Source of the DNA: Kingdonia uniflora
Taxonomy: Eukaryota > Streptophyta > Magnoliopsida > Ranunculales > Circaeasteraceae
DNA: 64,000 nt
Reading direction: 5' to 3'
Assembly (NCBI GenBank): GCA_014058105.1
Contig: JACGCM010000685.1
Coordinates: 1-64,000, forward strand
In this document: in pieces, positions 45,810-55,900 of the stretch
Layout of the letters: each line of letters starts with the position of its first letter
Numbering within the stretch: the first letter of the stretch is position 1
Notes under the pieces: generated by a model
Told to the model about the DNA's origin: nothing
Databases searched by the model: none
What the model saw: only the letters and a program-made list of their open reading frames with translations
Translations under genes and position numbers: made by a program

Positions 45810-46960
45810 TCAAAAGAAGTTATAGAACATCGTCTCGATCTTGCTTATAACACCATGAGGGACCATAATGCATGATAAGATATGGATTGGCATCGAGTTC
45901 AGAACATGATTGATAATAACCAACTTACCTCCCTGTGAAAAAAACTTTCCTTGCCACCCTTCTATACGTCGTTGTATCTTTGTGAGCAACTGTTCAAATT
46001 TAGTTAGCAGTACCCGACCATAGCTTATGGGAGCTCCCAAGTATGTCATTGGAAAAGCTCGATGTTGAAACCCACAGGCATTATGAATGACATATTTTCT
46101 TGCTGTAGGTACATTATGGTGTACATATACGCCACTTTTATCTTTGTTGACTAGTTGGCCGAAGAAGTTTTCATATCTTGCTAGGAAATGCATTAACCCT
46201 GAGGTAGATCGTTGACTTCCGTTTAAGAAAACTAGGAAATCATTTGCATATAAGAGATGGGTGATGGGTGAGCAACCTTTTGATGTATGAAATAGCCCAA
46301 TTCTGCCCTCTACAAAACATTTAGATAACCCTCTGGATAGTACTACTTCTGCAACTATAAATAGCAATGGAGATAAAGGATCTCCTTGCTGTAAGCCTCG
46401 TGATGATTTGAAATAGCCCTTGAAGGCCCCCTGTAGAACCACCGAGAACCATGGTGTTTCAACACATTGCGCTATGAGTGAAACACATTTGCTGGAGAAA
46501 CCAAATTTATGAAAAACCTGTCACAAGAACCTCCAATCCAGCCTATCGTAAGCCTTTACCATGTCTATCTCGACCATAAAATTAGTGCCTCTAACCTTTC
46601 TATGCAAATCCCCAACCATTTCCTGAGCTAACGTGATGGTCTTACTAATATCCTTGCCCTGAATGTAAGCTCCCTGATTGCCGGAGATTAACTTGTGTAG
46701 AAGTGTACCTAATCTGTTAGCAATTATGGAAGAATTTTTTTTGTATACGACAAAGCACAAACTAATTGTAGTCACCCAAAGATGTTGAAGTATCTACCTT
46801 AGGTATGAGTATGAGAAAAGAAGAAGTATAGAACCTGGAGAGTTGAGCACCATTGAAAAATTCTTTGGCAGCGCCGTGTAGATCATCCTTGATTATGTCC
46901 CAACTTGAAGTAAAGAAGATCGATGTGAAACCATCGCTGCCCGGAGTATTGTCACTAAGG
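45810..46960 (-). pseudogene. LINE 2: reverse transcriptase
   Basis: The element starts near NTPGSDGFTSIFFTSSWDII and LILIPKVD (about 46950-46800). Then 46775-46521 has NQGAYIQGKDISKTITLAQE and FMVEIDMVKAYDRLDWRFL (both conserved Asp kept). 46442-45810 has GYFKSSRGLQQGDPLSPLLF and HLLYANDFLVFLNG, where the catalytic YADD has become YAND. Several frameshifts. Confidence 0.92.
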
Positions 46961-48349
46961 ATCTAGAACACACTGTCTTATAGTTCGCCCAGTGTCGGGA
47001 TGCATGTTAGACTGGCATCGTCGTGCAGGGATGGTATTTAGTATTGTAATAGCGGGGTGGATTTAGTATTTTAATAACGGGGTAGATTTGGTATTTTAAC
47101 TTAAACTAGTTTGGTGGTGGGGATGGTATTGGCTCCTCCACCCCATTGCCATCCCTAATTAGGAGGCGGTCTATATTGAATAAGGTTGAGTGCCATCAAA
47201 AGAAGAATGAGGGTTATAAGCTTGGGTTCATTTGTGTTGAGCCAAAACCATGTAATTGGCTATTTTATGCCTGAATTACCCCTGATGGCCACACATTCAA
47301 GCTGAGAAAAAGTAGTGTTTTGAAGTATATTTGTCAAGGAAAGGGTAAGACATCAAACAAGTTTGCTCGTGTTGGTTGGGTGGCAAATGAAGCTGAACAC
47401 ACAATGAGAACAATTAGGTTTACCAGGCCAGTTGATACGATAAAACTGATACTTGTAAAATTTAGGTTAGACATCTCATACTATACAACATGGAATGCAT
47501 GGACTATTTGCATGAAAATAATTATAGGTTCATTTGATGATGGGTATGTGGTGCAACCTGAGTTATGTAGATAGATATTGAGTGCAAACCCTAGAAGTTT
47601 AGCTAGGAGTAGCAAGGATGTTGAAACCAATATGTGGATGGGAATTTGTGTTACTTACAAGGCCTCTTTTGATGGGTTTGTGAATGGTTGCTGACCAATC
47701 CTTGGTCTGGATGGTTGTTTTCTGAAGGTGAAGTATGGTGGAGTGTGTCTATTTTTAATTGGACTAGATGCTAATAATGGATTATTCCCAATAGCAGTAT
47801 ACCTATGTAGATCTGAATGTTATGAGACATGATTTAATTTTCTATAAAAGGTAGAACCTTATCTAAATCGGTATAAAATCAAGTTAACATTTATCAGTGA
47901 CAGACAAAAGGGTCTTATAGGTGTTGTTGCAGAAGTATTCCCTAATGTAAACCATAGATTTTGTTTTAGACATATGTGCAAGAATATGAAAAAAATACTA
48001 CAGAAAGACACATTTGGAAAGTCTAATATGGGGGTAGCAAAGGCTTAGAAACAAACTGAAAAATAAGAGAGGCTAGACAAACTTAAAGTTGACAATCCTG
48101 AAGCATATGATTGGTTGGTGAAGGAACTATTTGAACACTGGACAAGGTAACATTTTGACTTCACTGTCAAAAGTGAGCACATAACAAATAACTTCTCATA
48201 ATCATTAAATAACTGGATATTGAAGATTAGAGATAGGCCACTACATAGAGCCTTAGAGAAATTAAATTTGATGATGATGAAGATGACGTATGACATAAGA
48301 AATAAGGTTGTTGAGTGAAACCAAGCTAGTATGATCTTGACAACTTGTC

Positions 48350-48372
48350 ATATATATATATATATATATATA
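48350..48372. repeat. (TA)n microsatellite in the MULE
   Basis: About eleven TA units followed by TTTATTTATT, between the catalytic domain and the SWIM domain, probably in an intron. Confidence 0.9.
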
Positions 48373-49570
48373 TTTATTTATTTATTTTTTTAATGCTTTT
48401 AGCATATATATTTTGAAATGTGTATGGATGTTGTACATTTTATCAGGTTTAGTGCCTAGAGCTGAGGAACACATTACCAAAATGGAGACATTTTATGGAC
48501 AATATCACCTAGAAGGTGTTGGTGATGGTCGTCATGTTGCAATTGGGGCCAATGGTAAAAGGTGGAGAGTTAACATAAAAAAACATGAATGTGATTGTCA
48601 TGAGTGGCAAGTGACTGGCTTGCCATGTATGCATACAATGAGTATATTGATAAATTTTAGAGTATCTTGGATTGAGTAAGTACTTGATGTATTTACCAAT
48701 TAGTTTTTTTTTAAACTTTTAAATCTTGGCTTGAGTATATTGATGGTCTACCATAATTTTCTTATAGGTATTGCAGTCATTATCACAGAGTTTCATCATA
48801 TGTTGAAACATACAGAAATGCCATTTATCCAATAGTTGATCCATCTGAATGGGGCAAGGTAAATGTTTATTGTTCTCTTGTTATATTTGATGATAATGTA
48901 CTTGACTCTAAATATCTTTTTCCAATATTTTCTAGCCTATTGATGACTTCTTGCCCCCACCATTGGTGAGGGGATCTGGGAGACCAAGGAAAGTAAGGAT
49001 ACCATATCCAGATGAAGTACTTGGTCCACAAAAAAATGTGGTAAGTGTGGGGGGTTTGGACACAAAAAAAAAACTTGCAAAGGTGATCCTGCTCCATCAA
49101 AGAAAAAGATCACAAGGCAGAGACAAATGATTGATGCACACTCAAGTAGAGCTGAGCATAGGAGGAACATTAATCAACCACCTGTAACACCAAATATGGG
49201 AGGTAGAGGTGGGATCAGAGGTGGTAGAGGGAGGGGTAGATCAAGTAGTAAAAGGGTGGGAGAAGTGGAGGTATATTTACTCATATGAGCAGCTTTGGAG
49301 GGGTAATAGGGATTGGGATTGACCTATTTGGAGGTGGTTCAACTAGAGGTAGTATAAGGGCTGGTAGAGGTAGGGCAACAAAAGGAGTTGCAAGGAGTGG
49401 GGCCAAAGGTGGTACAAATAGAAAACCCAATACTACTAGAGGTGGTGCAACTGGAGGTAGTGCAACTAGAACCTTTAACCCTCGGGCACCAGCACAACAG
49501 TCTCAGGCTTCAACTTTAAACCCTTACAAAAAGAGTTTTCAACCACCAAGCAGAATTTGGAGACCATAAG

Positions 49571-50029
49571 TAAGAATATGATGTAATTTTGGATTATCCA
49601 CTGCTATTTTTGTAATACATTATGTATACAGTGTGCCCTGGATTTGTAGGGTAGGTTTAATGCTTTATTTTGGACTAACCTAAGACTAAGATGGTATTTA
49701 ATTTTGATGATTATGCAGTATCAAATATATGTGATAATTTTGGAGATTCTCAAATTTTTGTTTATTGCAGATTCTCAAATTTTTGTGCTTCTTTATTTTG
49801 CTTTCTTAACAATACTTGTGTATTGACTAGACAATGTCTTTTTTGTGCAGGGTGGGGAGTAATGTAGTGCAGATGGTGTTGATACATGGAATCATTATAG
49901 GTACTATAACCCCCAACCACATCACTTCGACTATTTTTTGTTTTGGGAAATACTCAGGTTTAAATACCCCTTATCTTCTAGTCATGTGCAAATTAGGTCA
50001 AATTAGTCTATAAATGACCTATTAACATC
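49571..50029. other. MULE: transposase 3' region, no gene seen
   Basis: AT-rich, with a likely poly(A) or intron context; an acceptor-like TTTTTTGTGCAG ends at 49850. TTCTCAAATTTTTGT is duplicated at about 49747 and 49771. Confidence 0.5.
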
Positions 50030-50460
50030 CCCATCCTCTTCTATCAATCTCTCATCTCAAAGAAGGAAAAAACTAGGCATAAATTCAGATAATGAGTGGA
50101 TGTATGGTGAGGGGTGCAATTCTCCAAGGAGAACTATGTACATAACTAATGATGAAAAAGAGGAGAATGAGTGACAGTGTGGGTGGGGTGATGATGATTC
50201 ATCAGATAATAACTCTGACGACTCTAGTGATGAAAGTGAAGAGGAGAAGGAAGATGATGAAAGTAAAGAAGAGAAGAAAGATGACGAAAGTGACGAAGAT
50301 GAGAAGGAAGAGGATGACAGTGATGATAGTGAGTCTGAGGAGGAGACTGAAACTGAAGAGGATGACAATGATGATAATGGGGATGATGGAGGGTTGCAGG
50401 CAAGGATGGTGGGGTTGCAGGTGGGGATGGTGGTGGAATTGCAGGTGGGGGATCTAGTTA
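50030..50460 (+). pseudogene. MULE: acidic Asp/Glu/Ser-rich ORF with one stop
   Basis: A frame beginning near INSDNEWMYGEGCNSPRRTM runs through a single TGA at about 50171 into a long acidic tract (DDSSDNNSDDSSDESEEEKE and similar, to about 50385) and a short Gly/Val-rich end. I recognise no domain. It may be the last exon of the transposase gene or a separate small gene. The serine-rich open frame on the opposite strand is its shadow. Confidence 0.4.
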
Positions 50461-50742
50461 GGTTTTGGCTGTTAGTTGTTTAGTTAGGCATTATGCTTGT
50501 GGGGATGGGGATTTAGTTCCAAAGACTATGTTTTTTGCCTGTTTTTTTTTTTTTTTTTAATGAAATGTTTGTTTTGCATGTAGTGAGTGTTTATTTTTTG
50601 AATGAAATGCCTATTAATGAATGTCTATTTTGCATAGAAACCATAAGATATAAACATATACACTTGGATTCAGAAAACAACAAACTTCATTAATCAAGAA
50701 TCAAAACCTTAAACAATAGACATGTTACAGTGGCCTTCTAAT

Positions 50743-51288
50743 TCAACCAAGTGCAGTCTTCCCTTTAAATCCCCTACAAAAATCATTTAAGTCCATGCTC
50801 ACAGTCATCTTAACATTGAGTTGTACATTCTTGTTTTTTTCCTCATCTGAATTCTTCTCTTCAGCTTGCATTGCCTCTTTCAGCCAAACAAACTTCAAAC
50901 AGTGGGTGTTGATACATTTAAAGAAACTTTTAACCTTTTTTACTTCAGTTTTAGAAGTGCACAAGTTCCTTGGGGTACCACAACCACAATTTGTTGTTCT
51001 CCGTGGACATTCCTTCCACCAGTGATCGAAGGAGGCACAACCAAAACATCCCCCATTTAATGATGGCCCAGGCTCACATTTTGACTCCTTGATGGCATCA
51101 GATAGCCACTTGAAGGCATCACATTTGGAGTATTGATAGCTTAGAAACAACCTATTGGGATTTACTTCAGAGTTTGATACCTTTAGAATCATAATCTCAT
51201 TGTATCCATGTTTCTTGCATCTGCTATATATCCATGGACACTCCAAAAAAGTTTGATGGCCTTCACCACAAATTACACAATTCTCAAC
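50743..51288 (-). CDS. MULE accessory ORF: GRF-type/zinc-knuckle protein exon, convergent with the transposase
   Basis: An open minus-strand exon begins at an acceptor (TTTACAG|GTTGAG, 51288) and runs 182 codons to a stop at 50743. It has NCVICGEGHQTFLECPW (zinc-knuckle-like), RCKKHGYNEIMILKVSNSEV NPNRLFLSY (GRF-like: CxCG-xxxxxxTSxTxxNxGRxFxxC, with the second Cys replaced), CFGCASFDHWWKECP (CCHC), and a second GRF-like unit CGCGTPRNLCTSKTEVKKVK followed by SFFKC and FVWLKEAM. It ends Lys/Glu-rich. The exon has no stop although the transposase has many. The first exon and ATG were not identified. GRF fingers bind single-stranded nucleic acid in known proteins; the role here is unknown. Confidence 0.6.
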   Translation of the reverse strand, partial: VENCVICGEGHQTFLECPWIYSRCKKHGYNEIMILKVSNSEVNPNRLFLSYQYSKCDAFKWLSDAIKESKCEPGPSLNGGCFGCASFDHWWKECPRRTTNCGCGTPRNLCTSKTEVKKVKSFFKCINTHCLKFVWLKEAMQAEEKNSDEEKNKNVQLNVKMTVSMDLNDFCRGFKGKTALG

Positions 51289-51532
51289 CTGTAAATATGC
51301 ATGTTGTTAGATTTAATCCCCTATAAAAGTTCCTGCAATTTGTCTTTGGACCCCAAACCTTCAAAACAACTTTAATGGAAGAAAACTATAGTTGCAACAA
51401 ATAATTCATTTTAACTTAAATAACCAAACAAAATAATAAGAAAATCTTCTTACATTAGTTCCTAATCCACCTCCTATCACAATTCACAGGAATATAGAGA
51501 GATAGAGAAAAAGAAAGAAAGAAAGAAACTAG

Positions 51533-51551
51533 TAGAGAGAGAGAGAGAGAG

Positions 51552-51582
<31 letters not shown>

Positions 51583-51631
51583 CTACTTGAGGAAGATGAA
51601 GTTTGAAGAGAGAGAGAGAGAGAGAGAGACC
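51533..51631. repeat. compound (GA)n(GATA)n(GA)n microsatellite
   Basis: GAGA run from about 51533, then seven GATA units (51554-51581), then a second GAGA run at 51608-51629. It sits in the presumed leader of the minus-strand ORF, which would read as a CT-rich 5' leader. Confidence 0.92.
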
Positions 51632-51757
51632 GTTTGGAGAAGATGACCAACAATCATATTTTAGATTAATCCATGTCGTTGGATCGTTTTGATATGTTCG
51701 AGGTTTGTTTTAAATTTGGGAAACCTAAAATGGGTAACCGGTACCACCAGGGTTCAT

Positions 51758-51930
51758 GTTTCACGTGCAGGGCACGTGAGGGTAAATTTGAGACTTCAAC
51801 TAAATAAGACCAGTCAAATGGCAGTCAGTGTGGGTCAGGCCTATTTTGGGGTCCATCATCAAATTTAGACCAACAGTGGAGGCAAGTGCAATTTCGTGTG
51901 GAATAATGGGGGGCAATAACAAATTTTCCC
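51758..51930 (-). repeat. right terminal inverted repeat of the MULE
   Basis: On the minus strand begins GGGAAAATTTGTTATTGCCC and matches 41914-42084. It contains CACGTGAAACATG and GGCACGTG-type (CACGTG) motifs near 51762-51778. Confidence 0.92.
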
Positions 51931-51939
51931 TAAAAAAGG

Positions 51940-52281
51940 TAAGGTCCATGTGAGTCAACCACTTTAACTCATGGTTAAGAGGGTTTTGGGGGCAAACGCG
52001 GATAGGCGGGGAAAAAAAGAATTTGAGAATTGATGTGGGTAAAGGCTAAAAAAATTGAAAATATATTATGATTTTTCCTGATTTAATTGTCTTGTTTTCT
52101 ATGTTCTTAGCAAATAAGATCCTAACGGTTGCTTGATTAGAACAGCAAATTGCAACCACCACCTAAAAGTATTGATAAAGCATCAACACAAAATGAGCAA
52201 AACTTGCATTGTGATTGACAGGTCTTATGCTTCTTTAAATGTCCGGAATTGTATAACTATATGAACACCACATCCAAAACG
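51940..52281. other. spacer between MULE and SINE, no gene seen
   Basis: AT-rich single-copy-like sequence without a readable frame or repeat. Confidence 0.5.
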
Positions 52282-52292
52282 AACATGAATGG

Positions 52293-52404
52293 GATTTTTT
52301 TTTAAGGCATAAAGATCCGTAACCTTGAGTTTCTAACCCAATGGGATTTCGAACCTATGACTCCTCTCTTGGTGGAGCGTCACAACCACCTCTGGCCCAA
52401 TGGT
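52293..52404 (-). mobile_element. tRNA-derived SINE, 112 bp
   Basis: Perfect 11-bp duplication AACATGAATGG at 52282-52292 and 52405-52415. On the minus strand a box A-like TGGGCCAGAGG lies near the start and a box B-like GGTTCGAAATC about 40 bp later, the internal RNA polymerase III promoter pair. The 3' end is an A run (52295-52303 read as T on the plus strand). Size, promoter, tail and duplication together define a SINE. It lies about 530 bp beyond the bZIP stop codon in the same orientation. Confidence 0.88.
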
Positions 52405-52415
52405 AACATGAATGG

Positions 52416-52934
52416 CATTTGCTTTTCAAAATGACTCCCAAATAACTTTAGTCTCCTGTTACCTAGACATGGCAAAAGTAACACAAATTATCCTAAGCCA
52501 TCAAATATCAAGATTCTCATCAACGTCAACCAACTTCACTCTTTAAGAGAACCAAGCAATAAATAAAGTTTTAAACAAAAAATATCATAAGATACAAGAG
52601 AAGGGTTTGGTTTAAAACTTAAAATATTTTTCTCAGATACACCTTGCTAACAACGATTCAATCCCATACAACACACCCATTCAAACAATTTCCAAATCTA
52701 ATTGAAAGACATCATTAATACAACAGAGGAGCTTAACCCAAAAAAGAAAAAGAAAATCTAAGAATAAACAATAAAAACAACATAGATACCAACAGAATAA
52801 AAAAAAAAAAAAATGTATGTGGGGGAAGAATAAAGCAATAATGTAATGAAATGGATTGGACGTCAGTCTATGGACAAACTAACAAACGAATGCTGCTGTT
52901 AGGTCAGTGGGTGGGAGAGTAGACAAATGTTCAG
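52416..52934 (-). other. 3' flank and presumed 3' UTR of the bZIP gene
   Basis: No coding sequence. An A run at 52800-52812 and AT-rich DNA follow the stop codon. I see no single convincing AATAAA signal, so the transcript end is not placed. Confidence 0.4.
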
Positions 52935-55900
52935 TTACAAAGTGCTGCTGCTTTCGCTAGCAGAGATAGATGGTCCTTCTGATTTCACGAGATGTGAAGA
53001 GCCTCTGCTGCTACTGATATCGAGCCCCTGAAATCGTCCAAGTTGGTCTTGCTGAAACATCTCTGAGAGAGCATTAGAGTGCAGAGATTGGTTCATCATG
53101 TTAGATTGAGAAGGATGAAACTCTTGAGACATCTGTTGTGGCCCTGTTTGTTGGGGGAGGGAAAACATGGAAGATGAGGTATTATATGGCATATAGTGCA
53201 TCCCCATGTTGAATGCCTCACTGTGGCTCACTGCCTCTCCTGTTGCAATCTTGAGCCTATCAACTTCCTGCTTTAGTGCCTCATTTAGGGCTGGATTACC
53301 ATAAACATCAAGAGTAGATATTTGAGCAAATATGAAATTCGAAATAAGTGTCATAAATAAGACTCATGTTAAGAATTATTTGACATGTATAAGCTTTGTC
53401 CAGTGTACAGGAACAACCAAAACAGTAATTTCTATGCTTACATTGATACTTTGAATAAAGATACATGAGATGAAAATCATGGGGAATAAGGGATTCAAAG
53501 TATTTCTAGAACAAGTTGAAAATGGATCTTACCATCACGCAACTGAGCTTGTTGTTCCATGGCTTGTAATCGAAGCTTAAGCTCTGTGTTTTCCGTACTC
53601 AGACCCGAAGTATCTCTCTACAATATAAAACAAGACGTAGAATCATGTTTTAGCACCAAAAGTTGAATAGCAAATTCCATTGTGTTATGCAGAGGATATC
53701 TCTATACATAAATATATGTATAGAGAGAGAATGAATAAAATTCTAACTACTAATGAATGAACAGCATATCAACGAGATCAACATTTCTTGGGGTTTCAGG
53801 GATGTACTCAATTAAATGACCTAGTTGACTTTTTAAAAGCTTCGATATCAGGATTTCCTTCAGCAATATATTCTAGGACCTTCGATTACTATAATATTAC
53901 ATCATATTCTTATGGTCCAAGAGACTCATAAGTAGTAGAGTCCGATTTGGATCTTGATGATGTGAAGGAGGCATTCAAGTAGGAAACCATCATTATTAAG
54001 TGAATAAAGTTTGTATAGCATGCTAGGGACTTTCATTCTGGGTAAAGAGGGATATGTGAACAATGTTAACAAGTTTAACCCAAAACTTTTGTTGTGGGCG
54101 CATTGGGGGGGGAACCATATGACACTTAAGCTATTGGGATGTGTAAGGAGTCCAATTTTAGCTATTAGGGTGTACTTGATTGCACTTTGATGTGTGAGCA
54201 TATGAGTATCATTCCACGGGGCCCGCTTCGGGAATGAAAATAGGCATATGAGTTGGCTTATACCCTGGATATGTGGGATTAACCATAATGTGTCAGGAGT
54301 GAATACAACATAATTCGAGATTTCTGAATATTGCTTTATATGATAGCCGAGGCAGGTTGGTCCTAGTTGATGACCATAAATTTTACCATTCTATACCAAT
54401 TATTACGTGAGCACGCTATTCTGTAATAGCATATATTATACAAGCATCAAATTACACTAATATAAAACACAGTTTTAAGAAGAAAAAAATTACGTAATTT
54501 TTTTGCCACATTATTTTTCAATGGATGGACCTAACAAACAGAACTTAAAGTAGTGATGATGTGATCGAACTAGATTTCATAAATATAGAAACAATAAAAC
54601 TCGTAAGTTTTAACCTAGATCTCCATCCATACGAACCTGAAATAGTGTGAGCTGTGCTGAAAGAGTTGTTGCTTCAGTTTGAAGTGTCTGTACTTTTCGC
54701 TCAAGTTCCAATATATACCGAGCCTTCCGCTCTTTTGAGCGAGCAGCTGACTGCCGATTTGCCAATATTCTACATATATGATTAAGATAAAGAGTTAAGA
54801 GATTAAAGTAAGATACAATACACAGATAGTGTATTATCTATATGCGAAAGAAGCAAGCTTAACGTATATGATAATTTTCAGCAGAATGATCATAACAATC
54901 ATCAAACAATTACGATCCATAGATTAGACATTGGGGCTAATAAACAACACAAATTCCACAATCTTTCTTTTATATATTGAATCATTGTTAAATGAAGACC
55001 TTTCTTTAATTCCAAAAGCCCAGAGAAAAAAGTAAAAGGAAAAAACAGAAAATGTTGCAATGTGAAGCAAAAGGAAAATAAATTCAGAAGATCTGAACAT
55101 AATGAGATCCCAATAAAAGTATATTAAAAAATAGTGCATAACCCAGAAACTGTTAGCACAAATAAAATAGAACACCCTTGATAGTGATGATAGTCTGCAG
55201 ACTATTCAACACAAATCAGAAATATTCAACCGTTGTTGTTCTAAGTGGCTCCCATAGTGCATAACCTATTATTAACAGGTTGTTAGCTGACTTGTGCTTT
55301 CTTTAGCATTTATCATAATTTTGTTAAAGCAGGACGTTAATGATAATGACTTTAGGGATCACTAGCCCAAATGAAGCTTGTTATGTTCACACAAAATTCG
55401 AGGTTATGGAACAAAGGGCAAGCCTAACGTAGAGAAAGTGTTATGGAAGGTTGGGAGGATGTAGGGAACTTCGTGCAAATAAGGGTTAAGAAACTTCCAA
55501 ATTGTAGTCTTGTGCTATTAAGATTTTTAGGGATTTAAACACTTATAATTTGGATGTAAAGATTGTCGCGGTTGAGGAACGCTTGACTGGATCCCTAAAT
55601 GCTCGTTATGCAGAGTTTATACAGTTATTGGAGCAAAGAAATGTTCCTCATAGAAAGAATATACCTCAACATAACCATATGAGTTCGACTTTCACCAAAA
55701 CCACCATATTGGGAACAAAGTTTCAAATTGAGGCTATTCCAGGATTTAATGACACAAGTCACACAACGAATCCCAATGATAACCTTGATTGAGAAGGAGT
55801 GGTTTGATGCTTTTGTTGCGAAAGATCTATCTAAAGAAAAGCAAGTTGGGAATATTGCGATCAGATTCAGAAACAATTGATAGTGGAGAAATCTGTACTA

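Larger units (their letters stand above)
44092..47027 (-). mobile_element. 5'-truncated LINE nested in the hAT MITE
   Basis: A perfect 13-bp duplication flanks it. On the minus strand it begins inside the RT N-terminal region (no ORF1, no endonuclease), continues through RT, zf-RVT and RNase H, and ends in an A/T-rich tail (44092-44109 on the plus strand T-rich). Truncation at the 5' end is the usual outcome of target-primed reverse transcription. About 2.9 kb. Confidence 0.92.
43828..47157 (+). mobile_element. hAT-superfamily MITE (381 bp native) nested in the MULE transposase
   Basis: Perfect 13-bp terminal inverted repeats, TAGGGATGGCAAT at 43828-43840 and its complement at 47145-47157, flanked by the perfect 8-bp duplication ATTAGGAG. 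Length and terminus type fit hAT. Native sequence is 43828-44091 plus 47041-47157 (381 bp), G-rich with repeated GGGGCGGGTATGGG / GGGGTGG motifs and no ORF. The rest is a LINE inserted into it. Confidence 0.95.
42891..49570 (+). pseudogene. MURA-type MULE transposase (interrupted by hAT MITE and LINE)
   Basis: N-terminal part: a short frame at about 42887 (MNSFIPPRIVFDLS), then 42952-43569 with Pro/Lys-rich and acidic stretches, then KEWPTVHAARAYIR, where the hAT MITE interrupts. After 47158, RRRSILNKVECHQKKNEGY, VKFRLDISYYTTWNAW and GSFDDGYVVQPELCR are the MuDR DNA-binding and linker region. The catalytic domain reads GLDGCFLKVKYGGVCLFLIG, LDANNGLFPIAVYL and FISDRQKGLIGVV, FRHMCKNMKK. SWIM zinc finger at about 48595: CDCHEWQVTGLPCMH. 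A C-terminal CX2CX4HX4C knuckle (CGKCGGFGHKKKTC, about 49035) and an Arg/Gly-rich tail to 49570 follow. At least eight stops. Probable splice sites, for example a donor AAG|GTAAAT at 48858. Confidence 0.9.
41914..51930 (+). mobile_element. Mutator-like element (MULE) with long terminal inverted repeats
   Basis: About 170-bp terminal inverted repeats (41914-42084 and 51758-51930) with AT/G-rich 8-9-bp flanks of the right kind (ATAAAAAGG before, TAAAAAAGG after). Inside are a MURA-type transposase on the plus strand and a convergent zinc-finger ORF on the minus strand. The span is 10,017 bp, of which 3.3 kb is a nested hAT MITE plus LINE, leaving about 6.7 kb. The transposase has many stops, so the copy is inactive. 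Confidence 0.92.

Noticed and set aside
50057..50368. Serine-rich 103-codon frame on the minus strand
   Set aside because: It is the complement of the acidic Asp/Glu tract on the plus strand; the Ser runs come from reading GAT/GAA repeats backwards.
52293..52404. A tRNA gene
   Set aside because: Box A- and B-like motifs are present, but no cloverleaf or acceptor stem can be formed, and an A tail with target duplications identifies a SINE.
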